A stretch of DNA of 64,000 bases, taken from Rosellinia necatrix. Its lineage: Eukaryota > Ascomycota > Sordariomycetes > Xylariales > Xylariaceae. The stretch's first letter is position 1; the number at the start of each line of letters is the position of its first letter. Location: positions 3,782,001-3,846,000 of the forward strand of contig JAGYVD010000002.1 in NCBI GenBank assembly GCA_021209875.1. The letters are read 5' to 3'. A program made the position numbers and the translations under genes. This document shows positions 55,783-64,000 of the stretch, in pieces. The notes under the pieces are model-generated. The model saw nothing but the letters and a program-made list of their open reading frames with translations, had not been told where the DNA came from and ran no database searches.

Positions 55783-57026
55783 GTTGCTAGCTGGGGCTCC
55801 TGGAGAGCTGCGTTGGGCGATTCCGGGCTTATAAAGGGGAGCAGGGGAGAGAGCGAGAGAGCGAGAGGGAGGCGGATATTATGACGATGGCAGACCAGCT
55901 GAAGAGGCTGTCAGGCGCGTTCGTTACGAGCTATATGAGGCTCACGCGGGGGGCAATGCAACGTCCTCGTGGTGGAGTGGGATGGTGCAGATGTCTCACC
56001 GAGGATGTGGGAAGCTTGGTTCAGCTTAGTTGTGGAGTTTTGGTCTCGAGGAGAATGACGTGGCAGGGGTGACAGGAGAGGTCAGACTGTTATGGTGGCC
56101 AATCAAATCAAAAGCCACAAGGGGAGGGAGGAGGTCTACCAACGACTCGTCATATCACCAATAGACCTGTAGACTTATATTTATAAGAATTTAAATAACT
56201 AGCTTTATAAGAAATATTGTTATAAGAAGATAGCTTATGTTGATTAAAACAAAGGTTAAAAAATTATCAAGCCATGTTAACAATAGTTATAAATAAGTAC
56301 CTATGTAGTCAGCAGACGGTAGCTAGTACAAGACACTACTAACTACTTGTAAGTTCTCGGTTACTTTATTATAAGGCTTAACTACCTACATTAGGTAGGT
56401 ATATTGGTGGGGTCACAGCCCACAGGCCGCCAGGAAAGGTATCCTGTCTACCTGTAACGGTTGGCTTTTTACTTGTGATAAATGCACTAATTATAATACA
56501 AACACTCAATTCATTAACTAGTGTAAATAATAAATATTTGTATACCCAATATATATATCTTTTAGATAAACAGGGCAAGCCAGGCTTTGTTAAGCAGGTT
56601 GTCATGGCCCACAGCCATGATGGCCCCTGATTGGCTGGATGGCTGGGTGGCTAAGTGGGTGTCGGTACAAAGTGGTGAATATGACGGGCCAGTCATGTAG
56701 TGAATGGCCAGTGGTATGTACAAGTAGGAATTCTGGCCGTCGGCCCTGTATGTAGTTTTCTTCTTTCCTCAACTTTAGTTTTTCTTCCCAATACAGAGGT
56801 ATAGTTGGTCTCTGCACCAACTGCCGTTATTGCAGCCATTACAGAGGTTATTAGGTAGTTAGTTAATATTAATATAGTATAATATTTGTTCTGGAGTAAA
56901 ATCACATGAGATAAGAATAGATTTATGTGCTAGGCCAAAAAGTATGTAAGTGCTAACCTCTTTTGGACATATTTAAGTCATTCTACTTAGCAAAGCATTT
57001 ACTTGTATGTAGTTTGATTTTTCGTC
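55783..57026. other. Divergent spacer with AT-rich island
   Basis: Between NUC1 (-) and ADE8 (+). From about 56160 to 57010 the sequence is unusually AT-rich for this window and holds three TTATAAGAA repeats (56181, 56205, 56220). A TAGGTA block lies near 56375-56402. No gene was recognised. Confidence 0.6.
56160..57010. other. AT-rich island, possible degraded repeat
   Basis: Long TA-rich stretches (56160-56370, 56465-56590, 56830-57010) contrast with GC-balanced neighbours. TpA is frequent, as expected after repeat-induced point mutation, but this was judged by eye. Confidence 0.4.
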
Positions 57027-57982
57027 ATGTACAAAGTACTGCGGAGAAGAATTAGAGCTCTTTCATTTCACCCCAGAGCTCTAAAGACAAGAAACTATTA
57101 CACCCGAAGTAGTGACTCACACATACTATCTGATCCATCCCATTCCATAGCCGCATTCTCCAGAATGACCGGGCCGGAAGAGTCGCCATGTCGGATCCTG
57201 GTCATGGCCTCTGGCTTTGGCTCGAACTTTCAGGCGCTCATAGATGCTATATCTACGGGTCGCCTTCGAAATAGCCGCATCATCTCCCTCGTCACAAACC
57301 GGAAGAATGCGCACGCAACTGTGCGCGCGGATGAAGCAGGTAGGATCTCTCCCATGCGCGTGTATGCAGCATGCAACTAATTCACAACCAGGCATTCCGT
57401 GGGATTACTTCAATCTAATCAGTAATGGGTTCCTGCAGAAGGGAGAAACGGACGAACAGAAAGTAGCGGAAGGCCGTCAAAGATACGATGCTGCATTGGC
57501 CGCCAGGGTTCTATCAGCGGATAAGGACAGGCCTGAGTTGATTATTCTCGCTGGTTGGATGCATGTCTTCTCAGGTGCTTTCCTAGAACCTATCGAAAAG
57601 GCAGGGGTGCAGATAATCAACATCCATCCGGCACTACCCGGTACGTTCTAAAAGGTCATACTGGGCCGGGCTACTCACGATTTGCACAGGGGAGTTCGAT
57701 GGGGCTATGGCGATTGAGCGAGCCTTCGAAGAGTTTAAGGCCGGGCGACTAACACGCACGGGTATTATGGCCCACTACGTAATCGATGAGGTGGATAGAG
57801 GTACTCCTATCATGGTTAAGGAGATTGAGTGGAAGGGAGAGGAGCTGGAAGAGTTGAAGCAGAGGATGCATGTTCATGAGCACGAGCTAATCGTGAAGGC
57901 AACAGCGAAGGTAGTGCAGGAGATAGTGGAGGGCAGGGGAGGGCAGGGGAACGTAAACCCCAAGGTATCGTGGAATCCTTGA
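57027..57982 (+). CDS. ADE8: Phosphoribosylglycinamide (GAR) formyltransferase
   Basis: Three exons, 57027-57339, 57392-57640 and 57690-57982, give 284 residues, or 238 from an internal ATG at 57165 where similarity begins. The catalytic core has RILVMASGFGSNFQAL (phosphate loop), NIHPALPG (with the Asn and His that bind formyl-folate) and HYVIDEVDRG (with the catalytic Asp). The enzyme moves a formyl group from 10-formyl-THF to GAR in the third step of purine synthesis, normally in the cytosol. The upstream 46 codons are in frame, lack acidic residues for the first 28, and contain eight Arg/Lys in the first 26. They look like a mitochondrial presequence. Either start is possible and both may be used. 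Confidence 0.92.
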
Positions 57983-60310
57983 GCTGTAGGTATATGTCAC
58001 TGCAACAACCTTCACTATCGAATTAACGTGCCCCTTGTAGGAGAGCATGGTCCGAGATGTTGTATATGAGGTGGTGGTTATAGATGCGTAAGAGGTTAGC
58101 TACTGGTTTCTGGTTCAGGGCGTACAGCTTTGTTGAATTGTTAATACGATAGGTTTAAACATGGTTGCTGAAGTTCTTGCCATCCTTAATGAGGCTCTAA
58201 TTGAAAAATAGAAAAGAAACCTATCAACTCCATTAGGTGCCTAGGTAGTTATGTAGTAGTAGTAGTAGTGATATTGACGTCTAATCTAGGTGGCTGGTTA
58301 TGTAGATAGCTAGGCTCGTAGGCTCGGCTTAGCCTGTAATCAGTCTGGTGGCTGAGGAGGTACTTATGCATTGTTTATGCAGAGAGATACGGTCATCAAA
58401 GCGGATCTAGCAGGTTTTAACCGTTAACTAGGCACAGTAAACGGGCTGCCGTACTATGGAATGCGGGCAATCAGTTTTACTGTTTAGATTATGTATATAT
58501 GTATGTGTGTCCCAGAAGGACTTAATACACATGTTTATTTATATGTGCTTCAATAAACAAAATCTCTAATACTAAATTGGCAAAATAGATAAAGGCAGTA
58601 TTTAAGGTCTAATAGTAACAAGCTGTCTAGCCAGGGGCGCATTGATCGCATCAGATATGAGTGATAGAGTGGATTAGAGTTGAATTGAGTGTATTGTGTT
58701 GTTTTCATGATGGTGTTCTGTTGTGGCGATTGCGTCTAGTATCACAGTTCCTCCCGCCGGTAGTTCAAGAAATGACCCATGTTATTGCACGCAGGAGGAA
58801 GTTCCTCCTGTTGGTCTGTCGCCGGCTATTCTAGCTTATATGCACGATCTTCTGGTCCGTGCCCGGTGGAGGCCCGGAGCCCGGGCTTGGTTCCGTGACA
58901 GTTCTTTCGAAGGTAGGTATATCAAGCAGAACGCCTTGAAGTACGGTTAGATTGCTTGAAGTTATCTTTGCTGGTATAAATACCTAGGTAGGTAGCTTGC
59001 ATTTTTGCGTTTATGTTTAACTCTAGCTGCTTTGTTTGCAGGGCGACGACTTCCTAAACGGGCTGTTTTTGTGTAATTACGGTATGAAAATTAATGTAAA
59101 TATGTTCATGTTGGGTTATGAAACGGCGGGGCCTAGGCGAAAAGCGGCGGTACGCAGCAAAGATCTGTGTGCTTAAGTGCATACATACCTAAGTACTTAT
59201 GTAGACCTATTAATAATTGCGGGGTTTCAAGGGTTTATTATGCGCAGCACTTCTTGTTCACCCCATCATAGGTATTTAATTATCAGTAGTTTCAAGCTGA
59301 TTTACCAATGCAGCAAGAAGTGCACCCATAAATAAAGGAGCCTTATGATATCTACGAAGCAGCCCATATACTGGATGACATGGAATAGGTCCTAGCTATG
59401 GGAGAATACCCAAGGAGAATGCCCCTACGTGGTTGCCATCTGGATACGTCGGCTGGCCACACGGGTTCCTGCCTAGTCATAAGGGTGCCACTTAGACCAT
59501 CAAGGTTCCCAAGATCAGACCCTAGTCATACCATCACAAGGGAGATGAGGATAACCCAGCCAATCATGGAGCTAGGAGATCTCGCATTTCAACGCTTCGA
59601 CGTGCCTAGCCCAGATAGCCCAGGGTGGGTACACTATCGTCCCGCCTTGCTGCTGTTTGCGGTAGGCGCAGACTGCGCTTTGGCAAGCTTATCGTCCCGG
59701 AACTTAATGCCTCCTCAATCCATCTCCGCTACTACCTTACCTTTCCGTGTCTGGGTGCCTTCACGCTCCAATTGTCAATTAACCGTATTGCTATGGTGAA
59801 CTTGCTTTTCTCTGCTCAAGTTTCTACATTCATCTTTTTGGCTACCTATGGACAGTATCGCTTTTGCAATTACCCTACCTACCTGCCCCGTACCTGCCAA
59901 CGTCTAGTCTCAGCCCTGAGTTAGTAGCACCTACAGGCACTCGGCTTATACCCATACCCAGGCTGCACTACAGTATATATATCTATTTCTATACACCTGT
60001 ATATTTCTCTAGACACCTATCGCGGGCGTTCCAGTATCGTACCGTCATATATACGTATATTCACCAGATCCTCAAAATCGCAAGACTCGCCAAGGTCCAC
60101 ACTACCTCCCGACTGCATCCCTCTTCCCATGGGTAGCCACAGCTCGCTTGTCCTGAGACCTACAACCGAATACGCTACGCTACGTACGCTACGAGGCCCA
60201 TGTCTCCATCGCTATTTCACATACTACAGTAGCCGAAGAAGCTACTTGTCAGAGGTAGACGACAGTGCTGTTGTGGCAATACAGAGCTTCCCTGCTTGGT
60301 TCTGCCTACA
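57983..60310. other. Intergenic region
   Basis: No gene was recognised. A 75-codon frame at 58723-58950 has no known features but an even composition, so a small gene cannot be excluded. Copy C of the dispersed element lies at 58253-58292, and TAGGTA blocks occur near 58232-58245 and 58980-58995. Confidence 0.5.
58253..58292 (-). repeat. Short dispersed element, copy C
   Basis: On the minus strand it reads CCTAGATTAGACGTCAATA followed by CTA triplets, matching copies A and B with one or two changes. GCCTAGGTAG adjoins it. Confidence 0.7.
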
Positions 60311-61993
60311 ATGGCCGTGATAGGGATGAACAACGATCTAAGGGGCTGGATTCTATGTCTTGTGAGCGGCATCGGTAGGCGTGTTCCCAACAATTCAGGC
60401 TCTCGAGGGCGCCCCGACTCAGCAGGGCGATATGCTAACGGACCTTTGGCCTTGTTGTGTAGCTTGTGTTCTCGGCGCCGCTGTTGTCTATGTTGACATC
60501 ATCGTCCGACAGTTCCCTGGAAAACGGAATTTCCGAATCCAGGATAGCAATGTATTCCTGGCCTGCTCACTGAGCTTAAGTTTTGGTGTCATGGTGCGAT
60601 TACTCTACGGAATGGCCGACCCTATTATAAGGCGAGGATCAACGACTAACGGTGTAACAAATAGCTCTTCATGTCCTTATACAGCATGCTGCCTGAAGCA
60701 AAAGCATACCTTTTGAAGGCTGATATGCCCGACCATACCGCAAGCCTCGTCTTAATGGGTGGTTTTGTTAGCGGTTTTGTAGGCATCCAGATATTATCGA
60801 GATTCTTCCATCAATTCCTCCCATCGCATGTTGTTGATTGCGATCATACCCATGACGACCACTCCTTGAACGGGAGCATCCACGGCACGTCCCAAAGACG
60901 GTCGTCCCGCGCCCGCAGCGTTGACAAGCGCGACTATCCTGCCCATCCACCCGAGGGTATAAGGCCCTCATTGGAACAAGAAGAGGGGGGCGAATGTGCA
61001 GGTGAAGCAACCCCGCTGTTGGCAAGCCATGACTCAGCTCCTCCCCCCGACTGGCACGGGTTTAGGAGAACCAAATCCGTCCAGATCGGTCAAGCAGCAA
61101 CGGTTAACCCTGAAACTCGAATGCGGGCTGCCACAACGTCGAGGCGTCCGTCAGTATTGCAAATGCCGAAGAAAGTTATGTCATTCATGAGGGACACAAA
61201 GGACAACTGTGATGAGTTGGGACCTTGCTATGGATACTCAGATCCTTGCGGGCAGGAATGCTTTAAGCATCTAACGACTCGGTACAACGGTATTTCACGA
61301 GCAACAACATTCATGCGGACGAATACTGGTTATGTTGGTTCTGCTATGGATATGGTGGAGGAAGATAGCGAGGGGAGAAACTCGCAAATAAGCCCGTCAC
61401 AGCACAGAAGCCGTGCACAGTCATGTGGAAGCCGGCCGCCCAATGATCATGAATGCGACTCTCTCTCTTCAGACGATGCTGAGGCACAACATCATCATCA
61501 TGTTGCTGAGAACGCATTTTTATCTATCGGACTCCAAACATCTGTGGCTATAGCTCTTCACAAGTTCCCAGAAGGATTTATAACGTATGCCACAAACCAT
61601 GCTAACCCGGCTTTGGGCTTCAACGTGTTCCTCGCGCTCTTCGTACACAACATCTCGGAAGGCTTTGCTCTTGCCTTGCCTTTGTACATGGCCCTCAACA
61701 GCCGTATAAAGGCGGTTCTGTGGTCCTTCCTCTTGGGTGGCCTGAGCCAACCGGCGGGTGCCGGTATTGCCTTCGCATGGTTCCGGCTTGCCGACCACAC
61801 GCATATGACGGCGAACGCGGTGGCTTACGGTTGCTTGTTCGCTATCACATCCGGCATTATGGTTAGCGTTGCCCTGCAGCTGTTTGTAGAGAGCCTGAGC
61901 CTAAACCATAACCAGAATCTGAGCATTTTGTTTGCATTTTTAGGCATGACGCTTCTGGGCTTAAGCAATGCGTTGACATCGCACGTACATTAA
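60311..61993 (+). CDS. ZIP-family metal transporter (Zrt3-like)
   Basis: Three exons, 60311-60374, 60463-60593 and 60665-61993, give 507 residues. Splicing yields an N-terminal membrane span (SGIACVLGAAVVYVDIIVR), then two further spans. A large hydrophilic loop (about residues 110-340) holds His/Cys clusters (CDHTHDDH, a CGQEC motif and HHHH). The core helices carry the ZIP metal-site motifs ALHKFPEGF and VHNISEGFA, and later GLSQPAGA. This is the HxFPEG / HNxSEG pattern of Zrt3/ZupT-type zinc exporters from the vacuole or general divalent-metal transporters. The long Ser/Arg loop is typical of fungal Zrt3 relatives. Direction and metal are inferred from the family. Confidence 0.9.
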
Positions 61994-62561
61994 CCGAACA
62001 TAATGAAAGATACAACGGAATGACGACAGCCGCCTTTGCTTTCTACATATGGCACAACAGCGACCAAGGTTCTTTTATACAGATGGCTGATATGATATCA
62101 TGCTTTTTATATTCGGTATTGGCACTACTAAACATATGGGCATATGGTTTAGCGGCGGCGTTCACGGTCAAAAGAGAGCAACTATTATTTGTGTAGCGCT
62201 GGGCCGAAGGGCGAAATTGCGGGAAGACACAGTGCTCAGGTACTGGATGGAACAACAATTCCTACGCCTTATTATCCATGGATTACAAGATAGAAAACGA
62301 ACAACGATTTCTCAATACCCCCTAGTTTTTCCAGCTTCGATTAACGATTGATTTATTGACCAATTTTTGGACAATCCCAGTGAAATTTTTAGGTGAACAG
62401 TGGCTCGGAACCTTGTCTGCGTTTGAAAAATCTGTAAAAACGTCGATATAGTTCCTGTCGTAAGACATTATTACACTCTGGATCCTATATTCTCCCAAAC
62501 GCCGCCCCCGCTTGATATTCAATCATAAGCCGATGGCTATAGTATATACCCCGTGTAGAAT
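61994..62561. other. Spacer between convergent genes
   Basis: Shared 3' region of the ZIP gene and the peroxin gene. No gene was recognised. Confidence 0.6.
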
Positions 62562-64000
62562 TTACAACCTGCTTCTCTCCTTTTCGTCATGGACGAGCGC
62601 GCCGCTCATCATGAATTCCCCTTGGGTGTGTGCCCCGCTGCCCACCATATCCCTGCCACCCCGCGTCCCCCACCAGGTGACGGCAGCGACGGCGCGGTCG
62701 ACATCCAGCTCTCCGCTCGCGAGGATTTCCCAGAGCCGACGGCGCGCGACGTCGCGCATCTGCGGGTCTGGGATGGCGGTGCTGGCCTCGGCGGCGCGCG
62801 ACAGCCACTCGTCGAGGAGGTGCACGGGCAGGTACGGCAGGGCGTCGATGAGCGCCAACACGAGGGCGGCCTGTTCCGAGACGGGGCTGGCCGCGAGCCC
62901 GGCCGGCGGGTCTGCGGCGTCGGACGTCGGGGGCAGGGGCAGGGGGAGCGCCGCCGCGGCGGCGCCCTCGGCGCGGAACCGCAGCATCTCGAGCAACGTC
63001 TCGGAGAGGTCGGGGTGGATGACCGACATGGGGTAGGGGGGGCTGGCGACCTGCATCACGGTGCGGAAGGCGAGGCGGAACTGGCGCGGGGAGATGCGGG
63101 CCGGGAAGGACGAGAGCAGGGCGTCGATATAGAAGGGGACCAGCGGCGCGGCGAGGGCGCCGTGCTGCGGGCAGGAGAAGACGCTCAGGAGGGCCGAGTG
63201 GGAGGACTCGAAGAGCTCGAGCGTCAGGGACGACGGCGGGGCGTTGGCCGGCGACGTGAGCCAAGAGGCCGGGGCCAGGTTCGCGCTTGCGGGCGCGATG
63301 ATCAGCGCCTCGATCGAGGGCGTTGGGAGGGAGAGAGGGAGATGCTCGGCTGTGTTTAGGTAGAAGAGTGTCAAGGCCTGGTAAACAGGCGGCGGCACGA
63401 CATCCGACGGCGGAGGCAGTGTTTCCTGGAGGAAGCTAGCACAGCTGTCGGGGTACCGAGTTAGGATGTCGAGAGACGTGAGATATATGAACGTGTAGGC
63501 TTGGAATGTGTTGCCGTCCTGTCGAGACGAGATGAAGGATATATTTCGTAGTATATGTAGCGTCTTCGTTGCAAATATGGGCGCGGCAGTATTATTGCGT
63601 AGGCGAGGGTCGAGAAGGCACCGGCCGACCATGGGTTGTAATATTGCAACCACCGCAAACATAATCTTCTTCATCAGCTGCCAAAGCATCAGCCATGGCC
63701 CTTGGAGGACATCAGGCGACAACGTGGCTGATTCAACGGATAGGTCGACAAGCGAAAGCGCACAGTGTTCCCACTTCCCTAGCAGGTCAGCTGTGAATAA
63801 TAGAAGCTCGTCCTGAACGCGGAGAACAACGTCCGAGTCTCCTGCTTGCTCAACGGCGAAGGCAGCGAGGCGAGAAAGAGGCCCCATGTTTTGCGCCAAG
63901 GGCCGGGACTCAAGTTGCTGTATGCGATTGACCGAAGGGGAATTGGCAAGCCACCCGAGAGCACCGGTAGGCGCGATATCAAACTCAATTGCAGGAATGA
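62562..64000 (-). CDS. PEX8: Peroxin, probable Pex8, partial (5' end outside window)
   Basis: The frame is open from the right edge of the window to a stop at 62562-62564, 479 codons with no start visible; an internal ATG at 63899 is not the true start. The protein is helical and Leu/Ala-rich with no membrane span, has conserved-looking stretches such as FATKTLHILRNISFISSRQDGNTFQAYTF, and ends in SRL. SRL is a functional variant of the C-terminal peroxisome signal PTS1, and Pex8 is the peroxin that itself carries PTS signals. It sits on the matrix side, links docking and RING complexes and helps release cargo from Pex5. Some databases label such fungal proteins Pex17. The assignment rests on my recognition of the family plus the SRL end. 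A 256-codon frame on the other strand is a GC-driven shadow. Confidence 0.65.
   Translation of the reverse strand, partial: IPAIEFDIAPTGALGWLANSPSVNRIQQLESRPLAQNMGPLSRLAAFAVEQAGDSDVVLRVQDELLLFTADLLGKWEHCALSLVDLSVESATLSPDVLQGPWLMLWQLMKKIMFAVVAILQPMVGRCLLDPRLRNNTAAPIFATKTLHILRNISFISSRQDGNTFQAYTFIYLTSLDILTRYPDSCASFLQETLPPPSDVVPPPVYQALTLFYLNTAEHLPLSLPTPSIEALIIAPASANLAPASWLTSPANAPPSSLTLELFESSHSALLSVFSCPQHGALAAPLVPFYIDALLSSFPARISPRQFRLAFRTVMQVASPPYPMSVIHPDLSETLLEMLRFRAEGAAAAALPLPLPPTSDAADPPAGLAASPVSEQAALVLALIDALPYLPVHLLDEWLSRAAEASTAIPDPQMRDVARRRLWEILASGELDVDRAVAAVTWWGTRGGRDMVGSGAHTQGEFMMSGALVHDEKERSRL

Noticed and set aside
62589..63359. Open frame of 256 codons on the plus strand
   Set aside because: It lies antisense to the PEX8-like exon, in GC-rich sequence where stops are rare. 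Its product is an Arg/Gly/Glu low-complexity string with no family features, whereas the minus-strand product is balanced.
1..64000. tRNA, rRNA or other structured RNA genes
   Set aside because: I looked for B-box sequences (GGTTCGANNCC) with a matching A box and acceptor stem and found no convincing case by eye. A covariance-model scan would be decisive.
1..64000. Biosynthetic or defence gene cluster
   Set aside because: The genes are unrelated housekeeping functions. No PKS, NRPS, terpene synthase, HET or NLR-like gene is present.

Overview
The window looks like nuclear DNA of a filamentous ascomycete (Pezizomycotina, probably Sordariomycetes). The genes are well separated, lie on both strands, and carry short introns (45-280 bp) with GTRNGT-like donors, CTAAC-like branch sites and YAG acceptors. 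The set includes PacC, the NHEJ protein Ku80, Stb3, DUF3602 and a Gfd2-like nuclease, a typical filamentous-fungal mix. Nothing prokaryotic or viral was seen. There is no biosynthetic cluster, HET/NLR gene or CRISPR array.

Layout. 2-10 kb: a DUF3602 (PAR32-like) protein, the 60S biogenesis factor RLP24 (-), the mitochondrial import J-protein PAM18 (+), and a Gfd2/YDR514C-like DEDDh nuclease (-). 10-21 kb: Ku80 (-), a TMEM205-like membrane protein (+), a small unknown protein (-), a DUF1295 membrane protein (-), and DNA topoisomerase III (+). 21-31 kb: mostly gene-poor, with STB3 (+) and one unrecognised acidic/Arg-rich protein (+). 31-36 kb: the ambient-pH regulator pacC (+) behind a dense array of its own target motif, then an EF-hand myosin-light-chain-like protein (+). 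40-50 kb: a TPR-J co-chaperone (+), a large MFS permease (+), and a DGAT1/ARE-type acyltransferase (-). 51-64 kb: the mRNA 3'-end factor PFS2 (+), mitochondrial nuclease NUC1 (-), GAR transformylase ADE8 (+), a ZIP metal transporter (+), and a PEX8-like peroxin (-) that runs off the window.

Most of these are single-copy housekeeping genes placed side by side, with no operon-like logic. Ku80, TOP3 and NUC1 all act on DNA. RLP24 and STB3 both concern ribosome production. PAM18 and NUC1 are mitochondrial. I see no evidence that any of these groups is co-regulated.

The unusual material is in the spacers. It comprises TAGGTA/TACCTA blocks in most intergenic regions, a three-copy short dispersed element, a Copia-type primer-binding-site relic, many micro- and minisatellites, an AT-rich island, and above all 16 exact PacC motifs (GCCAAG, either strand) within about 940 bp upstream of pacC. 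Five of these sit at one-helical-turn spacing. Exon boundaries below were worked out by hand from splice sites and reading phase. No RNA evidence or database search was available.
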